Assembly: GCA_028673005.1 (NCBI GenBank)
Contig: CM054117.1
Span: 29,794,561-29,858,560 of the forward strand
Source: Tanypteryx hageni
Taxonomy: Eukaryota > Arthropoda > Insecta > Odonata > Petaluridae
Reading direction: 5' to 3'
Length of the DNA stretch: 64,000 nt
Shown here: in pieces, positions 47,485 to 58,797 of the stretch
How the letters are laid out: each line of letters opens with the position of its first letter
Position numbering within the stretch: position 1 is the first letter of the stretch
Program-made: the position numbers and the translations under genes
The notes under the pieces: generated by a model
Database searches by the model: none
The model's input: the letters and a program-made list of their open reading frames with translations, nothing else
Told to the model about the DNA's origin: nothing

Positions 47485-48010
47485 CCCGGCTGAGCTTGCG
47501 CCACATATATGAACATCATTGCTGGCACCGGGTCTGTAGGGCCCAGTTGCTTTTAAAATTTAATTCAATAACGCGATTCAATGAAAATTAATTCATAACT
47601 TTCACACAGGTTTAGGAATATTTTTACGAAATTGGATAAATTTCTAATTCTTTCCTGATCTTTCTCGTTGAATAAACTCACGCCTGAAAAATTAGGTTTT
47701 AAGTCTTTTTATTAATAAGTAGCCGAAAAATTCCAAAGCAGCCAAGTGTATATTTTTACCATCAATATGAAGTATACGTGATAGTAAAAAGCTATGATGC
47801 GAATGCTGGCGCAGGGTCTGATGCACCAAAAGTTACAAAAAATTGCCTAATAATTCTATGCATGCAACGATTGAGATTAGGCTGCTAAATTAAACTCAAA
47901 TAGAGGGGGAGAGGTATTGAGTGTGGTAACGTTACAAATTTTTGCATCTACTTTTATTCAAAGACACAAAAATCAAGTGGGTCTCGCAGACCCAAGCCGG
48001 CCTCGCCGGG
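47485..48010. mobile_element. Possible piggyBac-like MITE
   Basis: The right end reads GCCGGG-TTAA (TTAA 48011-48014), preceded by two stacked hairpins, GGGTCTCGCAGACCC and CCGGCCTCGCCGG. The left end CCCGGCTGAG at 47485 matches the inverted right end CCCGGCGAGG with one extra base, but its flank reads ttcaa rather than TTAA. No coding. Confidence 0.4.
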
Positions 48011-48014
48011 TTAA

Positions 48015-49744
48015 ACTAAAGTTCACATAAATTACGGTAACAATTTATAACAAGTGGAATCTGTTAGGTTGCAGACAGAAAAAAATCCTAATGATTAATC
48101 ACGCTATTTCATTATAAATATCTTACCAATGGCAACTTTCTCCACAAAAGAATTCAGATAAATCCGACGAAAATCAAATTCCGCGAAGCTGGAAAAATAT
48201 CTCCCTCTCACATTGCGCATGCATAATCGGACGCTGCCTCGTCCACGTCGTCCTTCATCCCCTTATTGTTATCCACAACAAAGCCAGTCTCTTTTACGCC
48301 CAACACAACCGCTCCACGAATATCCTACACTCTCCCCTTTGGCTGCCACTTCCGCTGACCTCATCAGATCCCAGCGGACGAGGGCAAAATCTCCAGATTT
48401 CGAATTCCTCCCACATCCTCACCTTCAACCCTCCTAACTCTCTTTCTCTCTAATTCCCCTCCCTCTTTCTCTCTCTCTCTTCCTCTCACCACTTCAAAAT
48501 TCGAACTCTCTTTGATCGAATCCTCTTATCGGTCCAAAGTAAGCCGGTTGCTGCCTCAGCACTGCGGGACTATTTTTGCGGCAAACGATTGCGTTAACTG
48601 TCGGAAAGGAAGTATGTCCCCAATTAAAGTAGGCTGTTTATTGAGGTTATATCATGTCATATTTATGCGTCGAATTTTATCGCTTGGATTAAACCGAGAA
48701 GTACGGGACTCCGGCGCGCAGGTTCATCGAAAATCTATTCGGATTGAGTTCGAAACCACAGCAGGTCCAGAAAGCCTTTTTATAAACATGAAAATTATAT
48801 TTTCTGCCTGTATTTCACAGGAAAATTGCATCCCATCCAAATTACGGCGATCAAAAAGAAACAATAGTTTTCGATTCAATGTTAAGTACTCAATTAAAAC
48901 GTATGCGGAAAGGATTTTACGTAAGTCACGAAATTTGTTGGATTACTCAAGAGAATCGTTATCGACCAAATTAAAATGTTAAAGCTGCATGAAAAGTGAA
49001 TTAAACTCCAGCTACAAGTAACATATAGGGTTTTCGATTTAAAAAAAACCCATTCCATTTTTTATAGTTCCTGTTTAGTTCGCAACGCGAATCCAAATGG
49101 CGTGTTTATTTTAATTTTAGAAACGATCGTTTGCCATTTCACGTTTTTCAACTAATAACGCCAAAGTATGTCGCCAAATGTTTTCGAGAACCGTCGTGAT
49201 ATCACTTTAATGTTCCTATAAAAGCCTCAGAGAGCACATTGATGAGCCGAGATGGAAAAGGATTCGTTCGACACAGCAAAAGCGGATTATCCATCCAGTC
49301 ACATAAAGCAGTAGCGGCGTTCATCGCACCATGGTGTTTATGTTCCGAAATCTCGAGCGTTTGAAGCCTCTTCAAGCGATTAAAATAAATGCGAACTATT
49401 GGAATGGGAACAAAAGTAGTCGTCGCCTTCTTTTTTTCCACATCGCCATGTTTCCCTCCTCTCCTTTTCTACGCCATACCGCTCCCTTTATATTCCCTTC
49501 ATGACGCGCGAGGAATTTATCCCGGCATCTGTCAGTTCTATCCCTTACTGCCAAAATTCTGCCTCTAAAAGTACTATTCTCTCACTCCATCTCTCTCTCC
49601 TAATTCTCCCTCCATTTTCGCCCTCCCCTCCCTTCTTTTCCCCTCTCTCCCTATTCCATTATGTGGCTGCGCACAGGGCTTGCACAGGATGTCACCGCGA
49701 GCCATCAATCCAGAAATATGTCAACGCCACTCCACCGGGAAAGA
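48015..49744. other. Noncoding, CT-rich patches
   Basis: Pyrimidine-rich tracts lie at 48430-48490 and 49570-49660. A 156-codon frame at 48512-48982 and a 74-codon frame at 48213-48437 have no recognisable domain and skewed composition, and are not supported as genes. Confidence 0.5.
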
Positions 49745-50200
49745 CAGAGCGATAAATAGGGGAAGAAAGGGATAGAGGGAGGGAGGAAGAGAAAGGGGCA
49801 GATAGGGGGAAGAGACGGAGAAAGAGGGATAGAGTGAGGGAGAGATGGGGAGAGAAGAATAGAGTGAGGAAGAGATGGGGAGAGAAAGATAGAGTGGGGG
49901 AGAGATAGGGAGAGGTGGGGAGAGAGGGATAGAGTGAGGGAGAAATGGGGAGATATGGGGAGAGAGGGATAGAGTGAGGGAGACATGGGGAGAGATGGGG
50001 AGAGAGGGAAAGAGTGAGGGAGATTTGGGGAGAGAAGGATAGAGTGAGGAAGAGATGGGGAGAGAGGGATAGAGTGAGGGAAAAATGGGGAGAGATGGGG
50101 AGAGGGATAGAGTCAGAGAGAGATGGGGAGAGAGGCAGAGATATAGAGAAGAGGGAGGGACAGCAGAAAGAGAGGGCGTGTAATGGACAAGAGGATGGAA
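49745..50200. repeat. GA-rich minisatellite built from 10-bp modules
   Basis: The motif 'tagagtgagg' recurs at 49830, 49860, 49890, 49930, 49970, 50010, 50040 and 50070, with spacings of 30, 30, 40, 40, 40, 30 and 30 bp. Each repeat is three or four decamers (for example AGAGTGAGGG, AGAGATGGGG, AGAGAGGGAT). The 196-codon Ser/Pro/Leu frame on the minus strand is an effect of this composition. Confidence 0.93.
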
Positions 50201-53094
50201 GAGACGACCGCTAAAGGTGAAAGTACAAGTGACAGATGAGTGATGTGGGATATAAAAAAAAAGAAAAAAGGAGATTCTCAGAAGCTTGGTGACACTGACA
50301 ATGAGCGACAATCGGAAAAGAACCCGTAGTCCAACTTATAAATATGAAAGGATCAAAGAAAGAAAAAAGGATAGAAAGCAAAAAGAAATACAGCGAGGAA
50401 AATCTCTGCGGAAGAAATGTCATGGTCATAGAGCGGTGCAGCCAGGAATTGACCAACTTTGGGGGTGGGAAATAATAATAAGAGGAAATTGTCCTCTAAT
50501 TTTTTTATAATTTCCAATAATAACTCATAAACAACGCTGTAAAATTAAAAAAAAATCATTATAGTCATTTAATATATATTTATTTTTGTGTTAAAGTTGA
50601 AATTAATGCGAAAGCAGTCGCAGTTCAGGTTATTTGCGATATTGCGGGGGATGAGGGCAGAATCCAGGCTGCCTCTCTTTTGGCTGCTCCACAGTAGTTA
50701 TACATATGAAGACATCCGAGTAGAAGAGAGAAACGCATCAATTATTATCACAGGATGTACGAGATGCAGAAAAAATGGCGTATAATCTGCGCGTGCTTAA
50801 TTTAAACAGGTTTAAAAAACATATTGTCCGCCGACGCCATTTATAAATTTTTTGTTACGAACGCATCAATTAAAAAATAATTTCGTTGAACCTCGCGCAG
50901 CTTTAAAATCTCTTTTGTTTTGAGTTCGGTGAAACAGAACGCCTCCACACGCCACAAACACGCACACAAATATTCAACCAGCTTCGCCACAATCAGCGAC
51001 ATTCATACAAAACCTGTTAAAGGAGAAACAAAGTAATAGAGGGAGGAAAACTCAATAAGAACATAGGACGATCAGGATAAAAATGGAAAGTATATGGGGT
51101 GAACAATTAATTACGAAATGCAGAACGTAAAGAAAGGCGAGAGAAAGTGAAATCGACGACTCGAGGATGTTTCAATAAAGTGAAGGTGAAAGGATAGCCC
51201 GAAAAACGGGATTTTACGCGAAAGGAAGTCACAGAAGGCTACGAAGACTGAACCGGCTCATGACAGCCGCACGCACTTACCGCCACTCAAACACGCTCAA
51301 ATACACAATCATATACGCGCACAAACACCTGTGCGTATGAATGCAAACACGATGTTTTGTCGGCCGGATTCGGCCTTAAATTTCCATTGTTTTCCGCGCG
51401 CGCGCGTTCGCAAGTTATTGCGCATCTCTTGCAGCGAAAGAAGCCTCATTGAATCGGCGAATGCGTAATATCCACTTTCTCGCGGCGCATAATAACACTT
51501 TCCCCTCCATACCCTTTGCTTCCCCCACCCCCGCTTTCCCCTCAATCCCCTCCCCGCCCACTTCCATTTCCCCTCCCACCCTCGCCCTGACCAAATTGAT
51601 GACGGCGCTCTGGGACTATTAAGAGATCTCTCCTAGGATTGGACTATAATTCCCGGATGTAATTCATAACTGCGCGTCCACACACAGACACGCACAGAGT
51701 ATTCAATGGTATGAGCGGTCAGGCGGGGGAGTCGGCTCTGGCGTCATGTAACGAGAGAAGAGGCTCATGGGAACTCTCTCTCTCTCTCTCCAGTTTCCTT
51801 CCCATTCCTCTCTTACTCCTCTTTTTCTCCCAGTATCTCTCTCCTCCCTCTCTCATTCCCCGCGCCATTCAGATAACTCTCCGCAAAACAACGACACATG
51901 ACCCGCCCCGAAAGATGGCTATCGGAGATAATTAACTATACTATGAAAAGCCCCGGAATATGAATGAGTGTTGCCTTTTGAATGCCATTTGCCTCCGATC
52001 CTTTGGTAATTTATACTGGAAAACGCGGGCGATGGGATCGCTTTCCCATTGAAAAACCCTTAATAGCCGGTCACGCGCAAATCGCTAAACTTAAATCGTC
52101 ATTGTCATTTGCGATCGTTTCGTTTTAAATTCTAGCGACTGGGATCTCTTGGAGCGTCATGTTGCCTCGCCAAGAAATTTTAATCGCTTCAAAGGGAATC
52201 ATTCTGTCTATTCAAATTGCAACGGATCCGACTAAATACGAATTAATTGACTACGAAGCCTGATTATTATTTTTTGCTTTGCTTTGGGAGATCTGTATTC
52301 GACCGTAGATTCTATTTCTTGTCGAATGTTTTGCAAGTGATAATGTAAGGGATGAAGTTCTACTTTCCAAAGGAAAACGTTATTATAAGAGATGCTTCAG
52401 AGTTAGGGTCTTTGAATGCCTTTTAACAAGGAAAGCTTCAATTTCATACAACCAAGTATAAATTACGTTGACATTAAAATGATATTTTCTTAACTTAGTA
52501 AAAATAATATTACTTACGTCAATGAAAATGAACCAACTTTGTGATTAGAATAAATTTTAAAAAACGATAACCGTAAAGTAAGCTTGTATAACACTGCTGA
52601 CAATGGGAATGTGAAAACAATGAATTAAGATTTGCGGAAATTATGACCGTTTGGGTGATTATTTAAAGTTTTATGAAATAAAACACCGTTACTGATGTTT
52701 TCGGTGTTCTTTTAAAACGCAATGCCGAGAAAGAAATACATTACAAACCAAAAGCATTATCCTGATGGTTATGCAGCTTAGAACACACCACGGATAAGAT
52801 GGAAAGCATGTAGTGCAGGAGATGTACCAGTGATTTCTTGATAATAATAAGCGAATTCTGCTATTAGTCTAATGCAAGAAAATACTTATTGCCAAGGTAG
52901 AAACAAATTTGTTCATTAAATAATTTTTATGGAGGATTAAGTGTTCAATTATATTTGTATTTATATATTAATTTTTTTAATATAAAATATTTTATCCATA
53001 TATATCCATAAATACTATTTTTTACATTTTCGAACGTACTTTTCACCAAGAATTTTATACTAAAATTACTTGTTCTTAAATTTCTTAAGTCCAG
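50201..53094. other. Noncoding, nothing recognised
   Basis: GC- and CpG-richer than the left half, with a (CG)n-like 'cgcgcgcgcg' at about 51397 and a CT run at 51778-51792. No gene or repeat relation seen. Confidence 0.5.
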
Positions 53095-53108
53095 AAAATT
53101 GTGGCAAG

Positions 53109-53175
53109 GAAGGAACTTGAATCCGGACCTTTCATTGCCATATTGATAGCCTAACCGTTACGAACCTAGAACAAG
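53109..53175 (-). repeat. tRNA-like SINE head (possible)
   Basis: On the minus strand, GTAACGGTTAGGCTATC followed about 30 nt later by GGTCCGGATTCAAGTTCC resembles the A- and B-box layout of a tRNA-derived SINE. The cloverleaf is not complete and no second copy lies in the window. Confidence 0.3.
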
Positions 53176-53195
53176 CCATTTATCATCATGTATTT

Positions 53196-54655
53196 CATTA
53201 TTAAACTGGCGCAAGACCAAAACAGAATAAAAAATAAACGCGTCATGAACTACCAATATAACAGTAACGTTTATGTAAAAACGGACTTTCGATGAAAAAT
53301 CTCAACAACAAACGTTTTAAAACGCACGGTCCCGTCAGGGAAATTGTTAAACAGATGTGAACCAAAACGTGGCGTCTAGTCTATCTCACCTCGTCTCAGA
53401 GTCACCTTCTTTTTATGCAAGTCGTGCACATGTGGCAACGGGCTCTTCCACCCTAATCTTCCATTCAAAAGAGCCAAGTTGTTTTGTGCCAGAACATTTT
53501 TTCGCCATCCCACGCTGTATATATAGAGTCATATGGGACCCTTAAAGAGATTCTAATGGGTGGAAGGGAGACTGCTCAACACGTGCATCCATCATCTTGA
53601 AGGAAACCGTGCTTCGTGTCGGCGGGGAGCGATAGGGGGGGGGAGGAGAAGGGAAGCAAGCGAGGAAGGCGCAGCTGCGCCATCTACCGAGAGGAAACGC
53701 CGAACGAGATTCCAGAAGAGAAATGCTATCGAAGAGCCGTAAAGACGTAAATTACAAAAGAACCGAGAGCGCAAGACTTAGTTTCATCATGCGATGGATC
53801 CAAAAAAAGAAAGAAAGAAAATAAGAAACCTGAACGTTTCGCAAAAGGCATCCGACGTTACCGCTTTCGCTTGGTCTTCCATTTGTTTACAAAACCCAGG
53901 CGAATTTGATGTAACATAGGAATGTCGACCGAGGGAAAGGAACGAAAGACCTCTCGCTTTTACTCGAAATGGAATTACAAAAAAAGTTCGATAATCGGCG
54001 ATGTTTTTGTGCGTGGGCCAATCGCCACGGCCCAACCAGCCCCTTCGTCCCCCTCTCCCCCGTGAATACAGCCCCATCCACTCCTTTCCTTCTACCTGCC
54101 AAACCACTTCCTTCAGTCTCCTGCGCGGAAGAAATCGTACCAGGAACCAAAAGAAAATATCGAATTTTCCAGAATCGATATTTTGAGAGAGAGGGAAAGA
54201 GGGGAAAGGATGGGTGAAAAGGGGAGGAAAGGACGACGAAGAAGAGAAACGCATCGATCCAGAGAAGTAATCAATTTACCGAACAAACTTGATTTTCTCT
54301 CCACCGTTCCCGTTCCGTGGCGGGAAGCTTATAAATAAGGGTAAAAAAAGAAAGGAGACGGCGGAAGGGAGCTCTGGGAGCTGCGGACATACCCTTCCGC
54401 CAGAGTCGGAAGAATTAGGTAAGGCAAAGGCAAGATAACACGTCGGATTAAGAGGGAAGAGTAATCCGTGCTAAAAACAAAAGACCAGAGGCTCGGGGCA
54501 CTCGAAAAGGGGGAAGAAGCGTGACAGACGTGACTGATGGTTTACCCTCTCGCCCCATTCGACTCCCGCCCTATTCACCTCCCACCCCTTTTCCCTTTAC
54601 CGCTTTGTGAGTGTGTGTCTCTACGTGTGAGCAAGCGCCTTCACATCAATTAAGA
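53196..54655. other. Noncoding, nothing recognised
   Basis: Mixed composition with purine tracts. The 155-codon minus-strand frame at 53787-54254 has no domain. A G9 run lies at about 53636-53644. Confidence 0.5.
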
Positions 54656-55260
54656 GAGCGAGGAGGAGGAAGGGAGAGAAGGGGGAGAAACGGTCCGAAG
54701 GGCAAAGGGGATTGGGTTAGGATATATACTACACCACTATGTAATTGGGATTGGGCCAAGATATTGGCCGCTGGGATGCGATAGGGGTGCTAAGGGGGAA
54801 GTAGGGAGGGTGAAAGGGATGGAAAAGGGAAGGGGGGAATGAAGCAAGCAGCAGACGGGCGATACGGTGAGAGAGGGAGACAATGGAGCGAATTCAGAAC
54901 CTGAGCAGTCTGAATGGTAAGGGGATGAGGGGAATTGAGGAGGTGGGGAAGAGGAGGATGGGAAGAAATGGAGAGGAAGGGGTGGAGGGAAAGAGGAGGA
55001 GAAGGGAGGAAGAGAAAGGTCCAGTTGGACTGAGGAGAGAATGGGTGTGTGTGTGTGTGTGTGTGTGTGTGTAAGGCGGAGTGAGCACTCGTCCGTGAGG
55101 ACTTCGATGTTGCGGTCTGTAATGGGGATCCTGAGAGAGAGCAGAAACGGGTCAGATGGAGCAAAATAGGGATACAGAGGTGAGTGGGAAAAGAGGTGAG
55201 GAAGATGGTAAAGTGAAAAAGAAGGAAAAGGGATATGGAGGACGAGTGATAGAGAGACCA
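54656..55260. repeat. Purine-rich tract with (GT)n
   Basis: GA/GGA-rich on the plus strand, with a 28-bp GT repeat at 55045-55072. Long Ser/Pro-rich minus-strand frames (54737-55264) are compositional. Confidence 0.85.
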
Positions 55261-55519
55261 ACAACTTATGGAGGCAGCTAGATAAGCCTTATTTATTATA
55301 AGGGCGAGATTGAGATAAACGAGTGTCTTTCTTCATCCAACCCTTTCGTAATTTGAAAATAGCAATTAGAATTTACATTATGCGGTAAAGTTGAAAATGA
55401 GGGGGAATGAAAGGGCGGGGTAAACCTAGGGAAAATAGATTAAACGCACGTGAGGAAAAACACCCAATCATGAAGTAGCGAGTGAGAAATCTGCAATACC
55501 TACTGAGAGCATAATCTCC

Positions 55520-55774
55520 CATAACCTCCCAAATTGTGTGCCGCGGCACACTGAATTTTAGGGGTGGCGCGAAAAATCTTGTTTAAATTAACGATGTGTT
55601 TATAGGTAATTAAGGCAATAAAATTTCCTCAAATAAATCGATTGAGGTGTACTGCCAACAAATGAATGCGCCCAAAGGTTGCAATACCCGTGTGTAAAAA
55701 TGTAAAAAAAACCTTGTTTCAAGGAGTGTACCTTTGAAAAGGTACCACGCTTACAAAAAGCTTGAGAATCACTG
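55520..55774 (+). mobile_element. hAT MITE, decayed
   Basis: The left part reads CCTCCCAAATTGTGTGCC, including a 16-bp perfect palindrome GTGTGCCGCGGCACAC (55536-55551). The right end AAAGCTTGAGAATCACTG is a typical hAT right terminus. The left CAG is mutated and the 8-bp flanks (taatctcc, gtttagag) do not match. No coding. Confidence 0.65.
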
Positions 55775-56696
55775 GTTTAGAGTAATTAAAAAATAAAAAC
55801 ATACATTACTGTACCTATAACGCGCAGATATGTAAGCATTTTTATGAGGATGATAGTTAAAGAAAACATGAAAAATAACAATATCCTAGTTAAAAACATC
55901 TTATGAAAGAATTATTCCACAAGCGACCAATTCTGTCAGCGAATAGCTGAAACGTGCATGCAAGCCTTTTTTTCGTTACCATTTTAAAATAGCTTATAAT
56001 AATTGTACATACTCTGAACTTAAACCAAAGAACGCCGAAAATAATACAATTTAATTTCCTGCCGTCGGTTTTCAAATACGAGTCGAATCAATCTACAAAC
56101 CAGTTTTCAACGCAAAAATCGGACGCCGTTTTGCGTGAAAATCTTTCTTTGTTAAGGCGATTAGCATTGTTGCCGGTTTAGTTTAACTGCGACTCACTGA
56201 CTGAGATTGTTAATTCGCGTCGCATCTGTCCACATATTCACGATATTTCGACGCTATTGTGAAGTTTAAACAATACCTTGAGGACGATAGCCGTGATGGT
56301 AACAAAAATAACAAAATATCCCATTATTCAAATGTGCTCAAAAGTATGTGGTTTTAAGACAGATATAGAGATATAATACGCTAAATAAAAAAGTACATTT
56401 TCAGCGAAAACTGAATAAATCTATAATCTGCGCATCTTTTTTTATATTTTTGTTGTTTCCTATTGATATTTTTTCCAATCAAACTTAATATATAAGGGAA
56501 TGAGAGTAATGTGAGAGCGTAAGATATATGGAAGAGGTGAAATGTTTAACGGAGTATAAAAATAAATGAAAAAATAAGGAAGAGGAATATTTCGGAAAAT
56601 GGAGAGGAAAAAATGCCAATAGAGACATGTTGACAAATAAGATAGAACGAAGTGTTCAAATCAAGCAATAGAAGGATTTCAAAGAGGAGCGACATT
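55775..56696. other. Noncoding, nothing recognised
   Basis: AT-rich DNA between a hAT remnant and a purine tract. Confidence 0.5.
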
Positions 56697-56699
56697 AAA

Positions 56700-56730
<31 letters not shown>

Positions 56731-57480
56731 GTAGAGAAGATTTGGTTGTGATAGGAGTCGGATGAGGAAATGAGAATGAGTGTAAGAAAAGACCGACTGA
56801 GTGAAATTTATAAAACGGTCGGTGAGGAAAGATAGCGATAGAACGAAACACGAGGAAAGTAGAGAGAGATTTAGGGATAGACGGAGAGAGAGAGAGATTG
56901 GAGATGGGAAAAAATAAAAGTTGTCTGTGTAGAAATATAGAAAACGCGAGATTCGTCGAGATTGCGCGGAAATGAGAGAGACATGTCAGACGGTGAGATA
57001 GCGATAAAAACGGAAGATAACACGAACGGGATGAGACACGGAGAATTTTTTGAATGGGATAAAAAGTGGGATAGAGATAGAGAGAGAGAGGGTGGGAAGG
57101 AGTAAGAGGGCTAGGAAAATAAAGGAGCAAATGGAGAGTGAAATGGAGGGAGAGAGAGAGGGGGGGAGGTAGAGAGAGGGAGGGAGGGAGAGATAGGGAG
57201 GGATGGAGAGAGAGGGAGAGGGAGGGAGAGAGAGGGAGGGATGGAGAGAGAGAGAGGGAGAGAGAGGAGGAGGGAGGGAACGAGAAGGAGAGAGAGAGGG
57301 AGAGAGAGGGAGGGAGGGATAAGGAGGGAGGAGGGGTGAGAGTGAGGTAGGAAGGGAGAGAGGGGTAGGGAGGGAGAGAGAGGTAGGGAGGAAGAGAGAG
57401 GTAGGGAGGAAGAGAGAGGTAGGGAAGGAGAGAGAGATAGGGAGGACGAGAGGATGATAGTGGAGAGGGGATTCAAAAGA
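56697..57480. repeat. GA-rich low-complexity tract
   Basis: A pure (GA)n run at 56704-56730, then about 700 bp of GA, GGGA and GGGAGAGAGA repeats, densest at 57130-57450 where 'gagaggtagggagg'-type units recur every ~20 bp. Minus-strand Ser/Leu/Pro frames are compositional. Confidence 0.93.
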
Positions 57481-57709
57481 TTGAACGAAGAGGGTTTTTT
57501 TAGGATGCGAGGGAGAGAAGATTAAGGAGTGAGCGTGACATCAAGAGGAAACCGGCGTAGAGAGAGGGAGAGAGAGAGATATGAAGAAAAGAGATGAGAA
57601 ATGAAGATGGATAGCAAAGGAGAGAAAAAACACGTTACTGTTGATTTTTTTGACCGCTTTATTCGCCATGGTTGCCTTACAGCGCACGCAGAATATACTA
57701 ACTCTGAGC

Positions 57710-58797
57710 CAGTAGCGACCCGAGATTCTTTGGTGTCCCGGGCGAGAAACCACCCATGCACCCCTCTTCCATAAATTTTCGTTAATGTATTTTAAAAGTA
57801 CATGTTAATTTATTCAATGCTCCGCAATTTTCATCATCATCATCAAGCCTATATAATTTGCTTAGTTGTGTCAGGAGTAATGCTCGACTGTGGCGCCCCT
57901 CTTAAAGAGCCATCATAAAAGAGCGGGAGAATCAAGAACTATTTATGACTGACTGTAATGCTATTTTTAACAAACTTTCCAAGTAGGTAAAAGATTGAAA
58001 TTTGGTAGAAATGTTTGTCTCTTATAGTAAAAGCCATTTACTAAACAAGTCTCCAAGAAAGACCCGGGCTCGACTCCAGAAGATAATATCTAATTCCAAT
58101 AAGATAACACGTAAAAATCAATTTAGTGACGTGCTCATAAAAATTAGCAAAATTGATCCTCGATCTTCAAACTGGGACTGTTTTAAAGAAAAATGAACGA
58201 AGTTTATTAGTCTTATCGTTGATTGTCTCCCTCAGTCCGCAAACGCTCGAATGTAACGTTTAAATGACTATTTTTGGCAAAATTTAACAATTTCATGAGG
58301 ATTTTCCTTGACAACCATCCCATTTTCGAAATTGAGACATCATTATTGTCTCAATTCCCATATGAGTAATATATACGTACGTATTGATTGCCTTAATACG
58401 AGTCATCAAGCATTTAACGTGTCGTCCGGAGAGTCTTAAATAATGCACAGCGGTTTTCTATGGCAAAACATTGAAGTTTATGTTATACATCCATCATGTT
58501 AGAGCTTTTTAACAAAATTTTGATATTTGAAAGACAAGAATAAATTATTTCTAGGAATAATAAAGAGATTTTAAGTTGAATAATAAATAATATATTCCAT
58601 TCCGTCATATTGACGGGCTTTTATACTAGTTAGTCATAATTAAAGAATAAAAAGAATGCCTTAGAGATACCAGCCTGTTCCGCGATATAAATGGTACCCA
58701 AAATGTTTTTCACTTACAAGTAATGTAGAGATAGTTGGTCGGAATGGCGCCCTCGAGACTTAGTCGCCCGACTCACCCGTACCCCGGGTCGGCCCTG
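57710..58797 (+). mobile_element. hAT element with 8-bp target duplication
   Basis: 1088 bp from CAGTAGCGACCCGAG to CCCGGGTCGGCCCTG, which are inverted with 12 of 15 matches. Flanks are CTCTGAGC (57702-57709) and CTCTGGGC (58798-58805), an 8-bp duplication with one change. No transposase region is recognisable; a 64-codon frame at 58002-58196 is anonymous. A Helitron-type 3' end at 58602-58630 lies inside and suggests a nested insertion. Confidence 0.82.
58602..58630 (+). mobile_element. Helitron-type 3' terminus
   Basis: Hairpin CCGTCA-TAT-TGACGG (58602-58616), a 9-nt spacer, then CTAGT (58626-58630) followed by T, as in the ends at 5041 and 9572. The upstream extent of this copy is unknown. 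Confidence 0.6.

Noticed and set aside
48512..48982. 156-codon plus-strand frame as a possible novel gene
   Set aside because: No domain, signal peptide, splice context or repeat relation; chance frame cannot be excluded. Transcript data would decide.
49705..50311. Minus-strand Ser/Pro/Leu-rich frame of 196 codons
   Set aside because: Arises from the 10-bp-modular GA minisatellite; periodic composition rather than a protein.
53109..53175. Functional tRNA gene
   Set aside because: Only loose A- and B-box resemblance; acceptor and anticodon stems do not form a full cloverleaf.
54737..57476. Long minus-strand frames rich in Ser, Pro and Leu
   Set aside because: Compositional effect of purine-rich tracts; no conserved motif and several frames open at once.
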